NCBI RefSeq assembly: GCF_943169825.2 | Contig: NZ_OW968402.1 | Location: forward strand, 2,108,001-2,172,000 | Reading direction: 5' to 3' | DNA from: Varibaculum prostatecancerukia | GTDB taxonomy: Bacteria; Actinomycetota; Actinomycetes; Actinomycetales; Actinomycetaceae | DNA length: 64,000 bases | Part shown: positions 39,591-49,589 of the stretch, in pieces | How the letters are laid out: each line of letters begins with the position of its first letter | Position numbering within the stretch: the stretch's first letter is position 1 | Notes under the pieces: generated by a model | Told to the model about the DNA's origin: nothing | Databases searched by the model: none | What the model saw: the letters and a program-made list of their open reading frames with translations, nothing else | Made by a program: the position numbers and the translations under genes

Positions 39591-41615
39591 TTAAATATCC
39601 AAGAATCGCACGTCAGTGGCATTGCGCTGAATGAAAGCGCGCCGCGACTCCACGTCTTCGCCCATTAGCATCGAAAAAACTTCATCCGCGCTGGCCGCCT
39701 CGGATAAGGTCACCTGCTTGAGCATCCGCTCTTCCGGATTCATAGTGGTTTCCCACAGTTCCTGAGGATTCATCTCCCCGAGGCCTTTGTAACGCTGCAC
39801 TCCGCCCTCTTTTGGCAGGCGCTTGCCATCGGTTTTGCCGTCCTCTAAATATTCGTCACGTTGACGATCTGAGAACACGAACTGGTGAGGTGCATTCGAC
39901 CATTTCAGCCGGTAAAGCGGGGGGCAAGCAATAAATACGTGCCCTTTTTCAATCAGCGGTCGCATATAGCGGAACAGCAAAGTCAGCAGCAAAGTGGCAA
40001 TATGCTGGCCGTCCACATCCGCGTCCGCCATAATCACGATGGCGTTATAACGCAGCTTGGAAATATCGAAGTCTTCGCCAATGCCGGTACCAAACGCGGT
40101 AATCAAAGACTGGATTTCTTGACTGGAGAGGGCGCGATCTAGGCGCGCTTTCTCTACGTTTAGGATTTTCCCGCGAATCGGCAAGATTGCCTGGTGAGCC
40201 GGGTCGCGCCCCTGCACGGCAGAGCCCCCTGCCGAGTCGCCCTCCACGATATAGATTTCGCATTGGGAGGCATCGCGGGAAGAACAATCCCGCAATTTCC
40301 CGGGCATAGACACGGACTCAAGAGCCGACTTACGCCGGGTAGCTTCCCGGGCTTTACGCGCCGCGACCCGCGCACTCGCCGCCTGCTGGGCCTTCAACAA
40401 GATTGCTTTCGCATCCATGGGATGGGCATCTAACCAGTCACCCAGTTTGGAATAAACCTGCTGCTGCACAAAGGTACGAGCCTCGGTGTTACCCAGTTTG
40501 GTTTTGGTTTGCCCCTCGAACTGCGGCTCGGTGAGTTTAACCGAGATAACCGCGGTTAAACCTTCGCGAATATCGTCACCGGTCAGGTTGTGATCCTTGT
40601 CTTTGAGGATCCCTTTATCGCGGGCATATTTATTCATCAAGCTGGTCAGTGCCGAGCGGAAACCTTCCTCGTGGGTGCCGCCCTCGGTGGTGTTAATAGT
40701 GTTCGCGTAGGTGTGCACCGATTCCGAATAGGCGGTGGTCCACTGCAACGCGATTTCTAGGCTGATGGATGCGTCCTCGTTAACCGCCTCGAAATCGATA
40801 ATCTCGGGGTTGATGACCTCGGATTTCTTGGAGTGGTTAATGAACTCAACATAGTCGCGCAAACCATTTTCGTACATGAATGATACTTGCCGGAAACCGG
40901 GAACCGGATCGTCGGCGGTGCCTTGCGCATCGCCGGTAACTAAATCGCCCGCGTCGGTAGCCTCGGGGCGTTCATCGGTTAAAGTGATCCGCAGCCCCCT
41001 ATTTAGGAACGCCATCTGTTGGAAGCGCTGGCGCAATACCTCGAAACTAAAAGTCGTGGTCTCGAAGATTTCCGGATCCGGGTAGAAGGTCTGTTGGGTA
41101 CCGGTTTCCTCGGTTTCTTCCCCGCGTTCTAGTTCGGTGAGGGGATGTCCGCCGTTACCGAAAGACTGCCGCCACACGTAGCCTTGCCGTTTGACCACGG
41201 TATCCATGCGGCGAGACAGGGCGTTTACCACTGAAACCCCCACCCCGTGCAGACCGCCAGAAACCGCGTAACCGCCCGAACCAAACTTGCCACCCGCGTG
41301 CAAGATAGTCATCACTACCTCAACCGTGGGGCGCTTTTCGGTGGGATGCATATCCACCGGGATCCCGCGGCCGTTATCGCTGACCCGCAGACCCCCATCC
41401 GCCTGAATGGCGACTTCGATATGGTCGCAATAACCGGCCAAGGCCTCGTCGACGGAGTTGTCGACTACCTCGTATACCAGGTGATGCAGACCGCGCTCCC
41501 CGGTAGAACCGATATACATACCGGGACGTTTGCGTACTGCCTCGAGTCCCTCTAAAACTGTAATGTCGCCCGCGCCGTATTCGTGCTGGACTTGTTGGTC
41601 ACCCAGATCAGCCAC
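39591..41615 (-). CDS. gyrB: DNA gyrase subunit B
   Basis: 674 residues. GHKL ATPase domain ([44 protein letters not shown]), transducer, and TOPRIM with EGDSAGG and [13 protein letters not shown] for metal binding. C-terminal GyrB tail [22 protein letters not shown]. Provides the ATP-driven part of the supercoiling enzyme. It lies upstream of gyrA in one operon. Confidence 0.98.
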   Translation of the reverse strand: MADLGDQQVQHEYGAGDITVLEGLEAVRKRPGMYIGSTGERGLHHLVYEVVDNSVDEALAGYCDHIEVAIQADGGLRVSDNGRGIPVDMHPTEKRPTVEVVMTILHAGGKFGSGGYAVSGGLHGVGVSVVNALSRRMDTVVKRQGYVWRQSFGNGGHPLTELERGEETEETGTQQTFYPDPEIFETTTFSFEVLRQRFQQMAFLNRGLRITLTDERPEATDAGDLVTGDAQGTADDPVPGFRQVSFMYENGLRDYVEFINHSKKSEVINPEIIDFEAVNEDASISLEIALQWTTAYSESVHTYANTINTTEGGTHEEGFRSALTSLMNKYARDKGILKDKDHNLTGDDIREGLTAVISVKLTEPQFEGQTKTKLGNTEARTFVQQQVYSKLGDWLDAHPMDAKAILLKAQQAASARVAARKAREATRRKSALESVSMPGKLRDCSSRDASQCEIYIVEGDSAGGSAVQGRDPAHQAILPIRGKILNVEKARLDRALSSQEIQSLITAFGTGIGEDFDISKLRYNAIVIMADADVDGQHIATLLLTLLFRYMRPLIEKGHVFIACPPLYRLKWSNAPHQFVFSDRQRDEYLEDGKTDGKRLPKEGGVQRYKGLGEMNPQELWETTMNPEERMLKQVTLSEAASADEVFSMLMGEDVESRRAFIQRNATDVRFLDI

Positions 41616-42043
41616 CTGCTGGATCTCCTTGGTCTAGTTCGTTGGCCCCGAGCTGGATACTCCCAGCCGCTGGGCACCATCTGCCCCAGGGCATTCACGC
41701 CGAAAATCCGGCGCTCACTAGCTCTATTCTACCGTGAAAGCCTCAAAAACCCACATTTTACGGCTTCACCCCACTTTTCGGGGGAAAGTCACTTTTTTAC
41801 TTTCGGCGCGTTAGGCGCAAATTTTTCCGAGGACGTACCTGGGACTCGGAAAGGTGCGGGTATTCTCAAAAAATCCGGGATAGCGCTTGGGAAAAGGCGA
41901 GGGCAGAGCTTTTGGAAAAACGCCAGCGGCATTCTCGGGAAGATGGGAATAGATGGGAAGACACGGGCAGTTCTTAGAAAAAGACGCCAGCGGTCTTCCT
42001 CTAAACACGCCGGCGGAGCTTCTCGGAAAGCAAACGCTACTTG
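41616..42043. other. gyrB upstream region, repetitive, no gene
   Basis: About 430 nt. Contains AT-rich stretches with several TTTTT and similar GC-rich units (ACGCCAGCGGCATTCTC, ACGCCAGCGGTCTTCC, ACGCCGGCGGAGCTTCTC at about 41920, 41983 and 42008). Promoters for gyrB on the minus strand are expected here. Short frames have no recognisable products. Confidence 0.5.
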
Positions 42044-42102
42044 GGATCCATGATCCGGTAGCTCAGCCCGCGCACAGTCACGATAATCTTCGGCGAGTGC
42101 GG
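42041..42102 (-). pseudogene. 3' fragment of a RegX3-type response regulator
   Basis: Minus-strand reading gives PHSPKIIVTVRGLSYRIMDPK followed by a stop, nearly the same as the end of the complete regulator at 43370. The DNA matches 43377-43435 at about 90% over 59 bp (offset 1333). Homology stops abruptly at 42102. It is a relic of duplication flanking the surface-protein gene. Confidence 0.85.
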
Positions 42103-42405
42103 ACCGTAAATATCTGAGTTGTATTACTTTTCCACCCTGATTATTCTTATCTGATTTCTCAGCCACCTGCACTAATAGCTTGCATTTATAGGTCTACCCC
42201 CGGAAAACTAGTAACGAAAGAGAGTTTTTTAGGACGCTTTGCTGAGCAGCGCTGACGGCAGTAGTTCTTGTTTGGTGGTTTTGATATTTTATCGAAACTC
42301 CCGGAGTCAGCCACTCGCCCTGGCACCGGCCGTTTTATACGGATGACGCCGCAGAACATCCTTTAAAGAATCCCTATCAACAGCAGGAATATAGGAGAGA
42401 AAATA
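42103..42405. other. Upstream region of surface-protein gene
   Basis: About 300 nt without a gene. It should contain the promoter of the LPxTG gene; no strong -35/-10 pair stands out. AATATAGGAGAGAAAATA before the ATG is the ribosome site. Confidence 0.4.
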
Positions 42406-43305
42406 ATGAAACTTGGCAAACTAGCTGCCGGGGCAGCCGCCCTCGCACTTTCGCTAGCGCTCGTGCCCTCCGTGGCCAGCGCCGCTGAAAGCGGGTTAAG
42501 CAACGAGGATACTTTCATGATCCTGCAAGCAAAAAACCCAGTCAGACCGGGATACTACCCAGAGGGAGCTGCGATTTATTATTACACGGCCAATTTAACT
42601 GCCACGCGGGATGGAAACCCAGTTGATGCTAAACAGGTTCACTACGGTGACCAAATTGTGGTGACCACCGGAAAACCTGCCTTGGCTGACGGATCTCAGC
42701 ACGATTGGAAAGAACCGTTTTCCACCAAGCAGACCCTAAAAATTCACAGCGGATTTACTTCGAACCCCACCCCTCCCGTTGGGGATAAGTATCTCTGGCA
42801 GCCCACCGGCGTTGTAAACACGTCGGAAGCTAAGACTGTTGCTCCCACCGAGGAGGGCAAGTTTACTTATACCGTGGACTGCCAGCTCAAACCCGGGGAG
42901 CGCTTCGCGTTCTTAGATGCACGCTACGACAAGACCGTCAATGACACTTCTCCGACCACGTACGGTTCTAGTTATGATGACGCCCAGAACGTCGCCTTGC
43001 TAAGTTTTACGATTAACGACCCGGAGGGCGCCGCAAAATGCGGTAATAACAATAGTGCTAACCCGGGGAATAATTCCCAAGCCGGCACCAACACAAATAA
43101 GACCTCTACTTCGAAAGCCAACGAAGATAAACATAGTGCGAACAGTGATAACAATGCCAAAAAGATCGAGCAGAAGTCTGTCAAGAAAGATTCCCTGCCT
43201 CCCACCGGGGCAATTGCTCTGCTAGCTACTGCCTTGGCAGGAACGCTAGTTGCTGTAGGTGGCGGTATTACCTATCTGTCTCGTCGCCGTAAACAACGTT
43301 TCTAA
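42406..43305 (+). CDS. LPxTG-anchored surface protein
   Basis: 299 residues. Signal peptide 1-27 (MKLGKLAAGAAALALSLALV, cut near VASAAES). An extracellular beta-rich domain (about 28-200) with repeated DG/GD turns follows, then an Asn/Ser/Lys-rich stalk (about 205-263), sorting motif LPPTG (about 267), a hydrophobic helix and RRRKQRF. A sortase would attach it to peptidoglycan. Inserted between gyrB and the regX3 gene, in opposite orientation to both; the duplicated regulator end beside it suggests acquisition or rearrangement. Possible adhesin; ligand unknown. Confidence 0.92.
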   Translation: MKLGKLAAGAAALALSLALVPSVASAAESGLSNEDTFMILQAKNPVRPGYYPEGAAIYYYTANLTATRDGNPVDAKQVHYGDQIVVTTGKPALADGSQHDWKEPFSTKQTLKIHSGFTSNPTPPVGDKYLWQPTGVVNTSEAKTVAPTEEGKFTYTVDCQLKPGERFAFLDARYDKTVNDTSPTTYGSSYDDAQNVALLSFTINDPEGAAKCGNNNSANPGNNSQAGTNTNKTSTSKANEDKHSANSDNNAKKIEQKSVKKDSLPPTGAIALLATALAGTLVAVGGGITYLSRRRKQRF

Positions 43306-43323
43306 GTCTCTACTAGATTAGGT

Positions 43324-43355
43324 TTTTGCCCGGCAGGAAAACCTGCCGGGCAAAA
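43324..43355. terminator. Bidirectional terminator
   Basis: TTTTGCCCGGCAGG (43324-43337) and CCTGCCGGGCAAAA (43342-43355) form a 14-bp stem with AAAA loop. It serves both the surface-protein gene and the converging regX3 transcript. Confidence 0.9.
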
Positions 43356-43369
43356 CTTATCTTCAGGTA

Positions 43370-44053
43370 TTATTTCGGATCCATGATCCGGTAGCCCAGT
43401 CCCCGCACGGTCACGATAATCTTCGGTGAGTGCGGGTCGTCCTCAATCTTGGAGCGCAGCCGTTTGACGTGTACGTCCAAGGTTTTGGGGTCTCCGAACC
43501 AGTTTTCGCCCCACACCCGATCCATAACCTGTCCGCGTGTAAGCACCCGCTCAGGGTTACGCAAAAAATACTCCAATAGTTCGAACTCGCGCAGCGGCAG
43601 CTCTTTGAGCTCCCCGTGCACCCGCACTTCGTGGCGGTCGACGTCCATGGTGACGGGTCCAATTTCCAGCAGGTTTCCTACTTCGGGAAGGTCCTGGGTG
43701 CGGCGTAGTACTGCGGTGATGCGCGCCAAGAGTTCGCGGAAACGATAGGGCTTGGTCACGTAGTCATCCGCGCCCAGTTCCAAACCGATTACCACGTCAA
43801 CCACGTCATCTTTAGCCGTCACCATGATGATGGGGGTATCGTAGCTTTCGCGCACCTGCCGGCAAACCTCGGTGCCGGGAATCCCCGGAAGCATCAAATC
43901 CAGCAAAACCAGGTCGATGTGGTTGCTTTTAACCACTGAAAGCGCCTGGTCACCATCGGCTACCCCGATTACTTCGTAACCTTCGCGTTTAAGGGAATAC
44001 TCCAGAGGTTTACGGTAAGCTTCCTCGTCCTCAACTACTAATATGGTGGTCAT
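43370..44053 (-). CDS. regX3: RegX3/PhoB-type response regulator
   Basis: 227 residues. REC domain with acidic pocket EDE (8-10), phospho-acceptor D52 (LLDLMLPG) and K in VTAKDD. OmpR-type winged helix in the second half (RHEVRVHGELKELPLREFELLEYFLRNPERVLTRGQVMDRVWG, DVHVKRLRSKIE, VRGLGYRI). It overlaps the kinase gene by 4 nt. Expected to activate phosphate-starvation genes through the GTTAAC repeats found in front of the kinase and pstS. Confidence 0.93.
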   Translation of the reverse strand: MTTILVVEDEEAYRKPLEYSLKREGYEVIGVADGDQALSVVKSNHIDLVLLDLMLPGIPGTEVCRQVRESYDTPIIMVTAKDDVVDVVIGLELGADDYVTKPYRFRELLARITAVLRRTQDLPEVGNLLEIGPVTMDVDRHEVRVHGELKELPLREFELLEYFLRNPERVLTRGQVMDRVWGENWFGDPKTLDVHVKRLRSKIEDDPHSPKIIVTVRGLGYRIMDPK

Positions 44054-45144
44054 TCCTGTTCCTTTTTCAGCTCTATTTGGGTAGCTTGCGTATCTTGGGG
44101 GTTGTGACGGGGCAAAGTAATAGTGAAAGTTGCGCCCTCCCCCGGTTTAGAGTTCACGTGGATAGAACCGTTTAGATCCGAAACCACGTGTTTAACGATT
44201 GAGAGCCCTAAGCCGGTTCCGCCAGTGGAGCGGGAACGAGCCGGGTCTACGCGGTAAAAGCGTTCAAAAATTCTGCCTTGGTCTTCCTCGGAGATTCCGA
44301 TGCCATCATCGGCAACTTCAATCACCACGTTATCGTCTTCCCGCAAGGTGACATCCACGTGACCTCCAGGATTAGAATAGCGAATCGCATTTTCCAGCAG
44401 GTTTTGCAAAGCAGAAGTCAATAGCTCCAGGTCAGCAATGACTAAAACCTCTTCCCCCTGCGGAAAATGGGTATTTAAGGTGATATTCGCATCCTTGGCG
44501 GCAGTTCGCACCTGGTCTAGGGCATCGTTGATGGCTTCGATTGCCAACATGGAACGTGGTTTGGCTGGCAGGCGCCCATCTTGCAAGCGTGCTAAAGAGA
44601 TGATTTCGTAAACCAGTTTGGTGAGCCGTCGCGATTCTTTAACTAGCTGAGTGGAAAAGGTTTCTACTGCCTGCACATCGTCGGCATTGTCGTGAATCGT
44701 TTCTGCCAGCAAAGAAATCGCTCCCACCGGGGTTTTCAGCTCGTGGGAAGCGTTAACCACGAACTCACGCCGGGTGGCATCAGCTTGGAGGACGCGAGTG
44801 CGATCCTCTAACAACACCAGGGTATGCCGGGGTGAGATTGGAGCCACCCGCACCCTAACCGACCAGGGGACGGCGGCATCAGGATGCACCAAATCGTAGT
44901 CTTCCTCTACGATCCGTCCCGCGCTGCGCGCCTTGTCAATCTGCGCTAAAAGCTGCGGGTACTCGATTTTCCCGTTATGGAAAAGGGGTACTAGCCGCGC
45001 CAACTGGGAGATATAGGCAAAAGAATTATCGGGATTGAGCACTACCGAAGCCTCGGGTAGGGCGTCAAGAATCGTAGATAGATCCTCTACTTGCCAGCCG
45101 GAACCATCCCAATGTGGCCGGTCGCTTTGGCTCTCCATACTCAT
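44050..45144 (-). CDS. senX3: SenX3/PhoR-type sensor kinase without membrane helices
   Basis: 364 residues from ATG 45144. A TTG at 45198 is rejected since -10 TACAAT (45176-45181) and Pho-box repeats lie inside that extension. PAS-like domain (about 15-110), HisKA with H-box FVVNASHELKTP, then HATPase with N, G1 and G2 boxes (ENAIRYSN, VADDGIGI, GTGLGLSI). Unlike typical SenX3/PhoR, no N-terminal transmembrane segment is present, so sensing must be cytoplasmic, perhaps through the Pst complex. Phosphorylates RegX3. Confidence 0.9.
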   Translation of the reverse strand: MSMESQSDRPHWDGSGWQVEDLSTILDALPEASVVLNPDNSFAYISQLARLVPLFHNGKIEYPQLLAQIDKARSAGRIVEEDYDLVHPDAAVPWSVRVRVAPISPRHTLVLLEDRTRVLQADATRREFVVNASHELKTPVGAISLLAETIHDNADDVQAVETFSTQLVKESRRLTKLVYEIISLARLQDGRLPAKPRSMLAIEAINDALDQVRTAAKDANITLNTHFPQGEEVLVIADLELLTSALQNLLENAIRYSNPGGHVDVTLREDDNVVIEVADDGIGISEEDQGRIFERFYRVDPARSRSTGGTGLGLSIVKHVVSDLNGSIHVNSKPGEGATFTITLPRHNPQDTQATQIELKKEQE

Positions 45145-45175
45145 TATTTTAGAGGGGTCAATCTCTGAGAAACTA

Positions 45176-45217
45176 ATTGTAGGGACTTTGTTAACCAACT
45201 GTTAACCCTGGGTAACG
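45176..45217 (-). promoter_or_regulatory. senX3 promoter with Pho-box repeats
   Basis: GTTAACC at 45190-45196 and 45201-45207 (11-bp period), with GGTAACG at 45211-45217 as a weaker third unit. On the minus strand, -10 TACAAT (45176-45181) follows. Eleven-bp direct repeats match how PhoB/RegX3 dimers bind. This implies autoregulation of senX3-regX3. Confidence 0.7.
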
Positions 45218-45280
45218 GTTTTTTGACACCGTGGGCTCTTAACTTCTGCCACTTACCTTCGTTACCTTCGCGCGAGCCCC

Positions 45281-46060
45281 CTATCCGAAACGCCCCGCAA
45301 TATAGTTTTCGGTAACTTTTTCGTGAGGGGTGAGGAAGACGGATTCAGTAGGCCCGATTTCCACCAGTTTCCCCGGTTGGCGCGGCCCGGCGATATTAAA
45401 GAATGCGGTCTGGTCAGAGATCCGCGCCGCCTGCTGCATATTGTGAGTAACGATCACAATCGTATAAGTCTGTTTCAACTGAGAAATCAGGTCTTCAATC
45501 GCCAAAGTAGAGATAGGGTCAAGCGCCGAACAAGGTTCATCCATCAGCAGCACCTCGGGCTTTACTGCAATCGCCCGCGCAATGCACAAGCGTTGTTGCT
45601 GCCCACCAGACAGGGAAGCGCCCGGTTTATCTAGCCGATCCTTAACTTCTTCCCATAGGTTCGCACCCTTGAGGGATTCTTCAACAATCTGCTCGCTCTC
45701 GGATTTGCTGATTTTCACCCGATTCAGATGCAAGCCCGCTAACACATTGTTCTTAATCGACATGGTAGGGAAGGGGTTCGGACGCTGGAATACCATGCCG
45801 ATCATCCGCCGCACCTCCACCGGGTCGACCTCTTTGCCGTAAAGGTTATCCCCGTTGAGTAGGACTTCACCCGCAATGCGCCCTCCGGGAGTGACCTCAT
45901 GCATCCGGTTCAAAGTGCGCAGCACCGTGGATTTTCCACACCCCGACGGCCCAATCAGGGAAGTTACCGTTTGGGTTTCAATCGTCATATTTACGTCCTC
46001 TACGGCTTTGAAATCTCCGTAGTAAACGTCTAAGTGTTTAGTTTCTAAACAGATTGCCAT
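45281..46060 (-). CDS. pstB: Phosphate ABC transporter ATP-binding protein
   Basis: 259 residues. Walker [10 protein letters not shown], signature [14 protein letters not shown], Walker [12 protein letters not shown] and H-loop VTHNMQQA. PstB-specific features [15 protein letters not shown] and the C-terminal [18 protein letters not shown] are present. Energises phosphate uptake. Fourth gene of pstSCAB. No phoU gene follows in this cluster. Confidence 0.97.
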   Translation of the reverse strand: MAICLETKHLDVYYGDFKAVEDVNMTIETQTVTSLIGPSGCGKSTVLRTLNRMHEVTPGGRIAGEVLLNGDNLYGKEVDPVEVRRMIGMVFQRPNPFPTMSIKNNVLAGLHLNRVKISKSESEQIVEESLKGANLWEEVKDRLDKPGASLSGGQQQRLCIARAIAVKPEVLLMDEPCSALDPISTLAIEDLISQLKQTYTIVIVTHNMQQAARISDQTAFFNIAGPRQPGKLVEIGPTESVFLTPHEKVTENYIAGRFG

Positions 46061-46117
46061 TTTCTTTTCCTATTTGCTTTGCTTCTTGGAGCCCTGCTGG
46101 TAGCGAGGGCGAGTTAT

Positions 46118-47278
46118 TTATTTACCAATCGAGAGTTTCTTGGCTACGAACCTGGCTCCCAGATTCAAAACCAAAACCGCGAATACCAGCACTAAGGCGG
46201 CGCCCCAGGCGCGATCCACATTGATAGTGGGGTTACAGTTCACCGCGTGGGCGGCACAAGAAACCGTGGAGGTGTACTGCTGATAGATATAGACCGGCAG
46301 GGTTTCCATGCGCCCGGAAAACACATTGTTATTGATTGCATCGAACATGCCGGCGGTAATCAGTAAGGGGGCGGTTTCTCCCACGATTCGTGCAATCGCC
46401 ACCACCACCGAGGTTACTAGCCCAGCCGCGGAGGTGCGCAGCACCACCGAGATCACGGTGCGCCATTTGGGAACCCCCAAAGCATAGGATGCTTCCCGCA
46501 AATCATTAGGCACCAGCCGCAACATTTCCGCTGATGAGCGCACTACCAGCGGAATCATCAATACCGAAAGGGCAACTGCCCCCATTAAGCCGGAACGGTA
46601 GGCCGGCCCAATCACAATGGTGAACAAGGCAGCCGCGAACAGACCGGCAACGATCGAGGGTATACCGGTCATCACGTCTACCAAGGTAGTAGTGAGTTTC
46701 GCGAACTTAGTATTGCCCGCGTATTCGGTCAGGTAGATGGCTACCAGCAGCCCTATCGGTACCGAAATAACCGCTGCTACCAGGGTAATCAGTAGGGTAC
46801 CCACCATCGCGTGGTAGATACCACCGGCCTCCATTCCTCCGTACACGCCCTTCATAGACACGCTCAAGAAATAGGGGGAAATAATCCCGATACCCCGCCG
46901 AATAAGTTCGTATCCGATGGAAGCTAAAATCGCCAGCACCAGCAGACCGCACATCCACATCGAAGCCGCAATCGCGTTATTGGTGAATCGGCGGCGGAAT
47001 GAAAGCGCTTTATCGCCACCCAGTTTGGCGTGTTTAAGCTCTGTATTAGGCTCTCCGCTTTCTAGTTTCTCCTGGTACTTCAGCTTTCGCTCCAGGATTA
47101 CTGCCTGCAAAGCAGAAGTATTATCCGAGGTGGAAAGAGCCGCAAGCTGATTACTTTTGCCCAGGCTCATCGCCCCGGTACCGGCGGGAGCTTGCCCGGC
47201 TTTAACCGGCGTGTGCCCGGCGCCTATAGATTGTTGCTTTATTTTTAGGTCGCCCTGATTCTGATTTTCTTCACTCAT
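46118..47278 (-). CDS. pstA: Phosphate ABC transporter permease PstA
   Basis: 386 residues, longer than the usual 280-300 because of a polar N-terminal extension of about 95 residues (Gln/Gly/Lys-rich). Six transmembrane segments follow from SMWMCGLLVLAILASIGYELI, and the EAA loop is EASYALGVPKWRTVISVVL. Starts next to the pstC stop. Confidence 0.95.
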   Translation of the reverse strand: MSEENQNQGDLKIKQQSIGAGHTPVKAGQAPAGTGAMSLGKSNQLAALSTSDNTSALQAVILERKLKYQEKLESGEPNTELKHAKLGGDKALSFRRRFTNNAIAASMWMCGLLVLAILASIGYELIRRGIGIISPYFLSVSMKGVYGGMEAGGIYHAMVGTLLITLVAAVISVPIGLLVAIYLTEYAGNTKFAKLTTTLVDVMTGIPSIVAGLFAAALFTIVIGPAYRSGLMGAVALSVLMIPLVVRSSAEMLRLVPNDLREASYALGVPKWRTVISVVLRTSAAGLVTSVVVAIARIVGETAPLLITAGMFDAINNNVFSGRMETLPVYIYQQYTSTVSCAAHAVNCNPTINVDRAWGAALVLVFAVLVLNLGARFVAKKLSIGK

Positions 47279-48250
47279 TTATTTCCCCGAACTTTCCTTG
47301 CGGGCTACCATCCAACGAGCACCCGAATTGACCAGTAACGTCAGCACAAACAGCACTAGACCAGTGAAGATTAGCGCCGCCGCCATATTGGAATCGGCCT
47401 CCGGGAACTGGAGGGCGATATTAGAGGCAATCGTAGAGTGCGCTCCGGCTCTAAACAGCGACCACACATAAGAGGCGCCGGGCGAAAGTACCATCGCCAC
47501 GGCCATAGTTTCCCCGAGTGCCCGTCCTAGCCCGATCATTGCTGCCGAAACCGTACCGGAACGCCCAAATGGCAGAACCACGGTTTTTATCATTTCCCAC
47601 TTGGTGGCGCCCAACGCCAGAGCCGCTTCCATTTCGAGAGCGGGAGCGCGGGCATAAACCTCGCGGCACAGCGCGGTAATAATCGGAATCACCATAATCG
47701 CCAGCACCACCGAGGCTGCAAAAATCACCCGCCCGATTGGAGATACTGGCCCTGAAAATAGGGGAAACCAGCCAAAATAGGTGGCAAGGAATTCCATAAT
47801 CGGTTGCAAAATAGGCAGCAATATTAGTCCGCCCCATAGGCCGTATACCACTGAGGGAATCGCTACCATCACGTCAATCAATCCGGCGATAATCGCCGAG
47901 ATTTTCTGGGGAGCATAGAAGTTTACAAATATCGCCAGCGCCATAGAAAGCGGTAAGGCAATCGCTAAGGCGACCGCCGCTGCCAGGACTGTTCCAAAAA
48001 GCTGGGGCGCCACGTACTCCCAGATGCTGACCATTTCGGTGCGTCCGCGCATCCGCAGCCGCAAATCCGGGTTAGAGATTGCCGGCCAGGCTTGCAAAGT
48101 CAGGAACATCGCTACCAGAGCTAACACTGCCGCGATAACCACTGCTGAACCTTTAGTAGCAAGATAAAACAATCCATCCCAGTTAAAAATTCCTTTTCGG
48201 GAAAGGGATTGTTGAGATTCTCGTTTTTCGGGGAGGGTTTTGGTACTCAC
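47279..48250 (-). CDS. pstC: Phosphate ABC transporter permease PstC
   Basis: 323 residues, six transmembrane helices, EAA-type loop EMEAALALGATKWEMIKTVVLPFGRSG. Partner of PstA in the membrane channel. Lies between pstS and pstA in the same operon. Confidence 0.96.
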   Translation of the reverse strand: MSTKTLPEKRESQQSLSRKGIFNWDGLFYLATKGSAVVIAAVLALVAMFLTLQAWPAISNPDLRLRMRGRTEMVSIWEYVAPQLFGTVLAAAVALAIALPLSMALAIFVNFYAPQKISAIIAGLIDVMVAIPSVVYGLWGGLILLPILQPIMEFLATYFGWFPLFSGPVSPIGRVIFAASVVLAIMVIPIITALCREVYARAPALEMEAALALGATKWEMIKTVVLPFGRSGTVSAAMIGLGRALGETMAVAMVLSPGASYVWSLFRAGAHSTIASNIALQFPEADSNMAAALIFTGLVLFVLTLLVNSGARWMVARKESSGK

Positions 48251-48331
48251 GTTTACTCCAGGTGGTTAAGGCCAGGAGTACTGGCACTTCGCCGGTACTC
48301 CTGGCCACCATTGCCCATATTTAGGGAGTTC

Positions 48332-49432
48332 TTACTTGATTGCGTCTAACGCAGTAGTGATTTTCTTCGTGATTTCCTTCCCCAGGGGAGCAGATCCGGC
48401 TGCTTCGGCAGCTTTCTGCTGTCCATCGGCGGATACCACGTAGTTGACCCAGGCTTTCACCAGTTTGGCGGTGTTGGCATCTTTGTACTGCGGGCAAACC
48501 GCGTAGTAGGAAACCAGTACCAAGGGGTAGGCCTGGGAATCATCGGGGGTGCGGTTGAGTTTCAACGCCAGGTCGTTCTTTTCTCGTCCGTCCTCAACTT
48601 TGGCATTTTCCACGATCTTGGCGGCTGCATCTGCAGAGTATTCCACGAAACCATCACCCGCTTTGAGCGCTGCAGTCCCGAAATCGCCGGCCTGAGAGGC
48701 ATCGATATAGCCGATCGCACCCACAGTTTTCTTTAGGTTATCCACTACGCCCGCGGTTTTATCCCCGGATTCGCCGCCAGCCACCGGCCAATCTTTTGAT
48801 GGCTTATCCGGCCAAGCATCCGGGGCCGCTGCGTGCAGGTAGTCGGTGAAGTTCTCGGTTGTACCCGACTGGTCAGCGCGGTGTATGGCTACAATCTTGG
48901 AGTCAGGTAGCTTGGCGTCAGCATTATCGGCGGCGATCGCGGGGTCATTCCATTTGGTGATTTCCCCGCGGAAGATCTTGGCGATGGTTTCTGGCTTCAG
49001 GTTCAGTTTCTTGATGCCATCCAGGTTGAAGGCCACCGCCACTGGGGATACATAAACCGGCAGGTTGATCGCTTTGGAGTCTTTACAAACCGCAGCTGAT
49101 TTTTCGACTTCTTCGCTAGTCAGTGCCTGGTCAGTACCGGCAAAAGACACGCCACCCTGTAGGAAGGTGGTCACCCCTGCCCCGGAACCTGTGGGGTCAT
49201 AGGTTACTTCCACATTCTTAGCTACATCCGCAAACCCGGCTTTCCAAGCCTCAACGGCACTTTTTTGGGAGGACGCGCCCGCGCCCGCTAACTTGCCGGA
49301 AATATCAACAGTTTCCGTTTTCTTAGAGTTATCTGTATTTCCAGTGGCATTATCGGAGCCACAGGCGGCCAAGCTAGTTGCTGTCAAGGCAAGACCAGCG
49401 ATAACCGCTAAAGATTTAATGCTCTTGCGCAT
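48332..49432 (-). CDS. pstS: Phosphate-binding lipoprotein PstS
   Basis: 366 residues. Lipoprotein signal with lipobox SLAAC (Cys at about 24). Phosphate-binding segments GAGASSQKSAVEAW, DPTGSGAGVTTFLQGGVSFAGTDQAL and HRADQSGTTENFTDYL are visible. It captures phosphate outside the membrane and delivers it to PstCA. First gene of the operon, preceded by GTTAAC repeats. Confidence 0.97.
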   Translation of the reverse strand: MRKSIKSLAVIAGLALTATSLAACGSDNATGNTDNSKKTETVDISGKLAGAGASSQKSAVEAWKAGFADVAKNVEVTYDPTGSGAGVTTFLQGGVSFAGTDQALTSEEVEKSAAVCKDSKAINLPVYVSPVAVAFNLDGIKKLNLKPETIAKIFRGEITKWNDPAIAADNADAKLPDSKIVAIHRADQSGTTENFTDYLHAAAPDAWPDKPSKDWPVAGGESGDKTAGVVDNLKKTVGAIGYIDASQAGDFGTAALKAGDGFVEYSADAAAKIVENAKVEDGREKNDLALKLNRTPDDSQAYPLVLVSYYAVCPQYKDANTAKLVKAWVNYVVSADGQQKAAEAAGSAPLGKEITKKITTALDAIK

Positions 49433-49476
49433 ATCTTTCCTTCGATTCTTTTAGATTTTTCATTGACACTTGCAAA

Positions 49477-49528
49477 GTAAACGAAGAAGTTAACACCATT
49501 CTGACGGCAGCGTTAATTTTTAGTTAAC
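49477..49528 (-). promoter_or_regulatory. Pho-box-like repeats before pstS
   Basis: GTAAAC (49477), GTTAAC (49489), GTTAAT (49512) and GTTAAC (49523). The last two are 11 bp apart, the same period as at the senX3 promoter. Likely binding sites of RegX3 controlling pstSCAB. Confidence 0.6.
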
Positions 49529-49589
49529 AGTGTTTCAAGGTAGAAAAATTACCCCTGTAAAACTGTTTTACCTGTGCTAATGAAAATAA

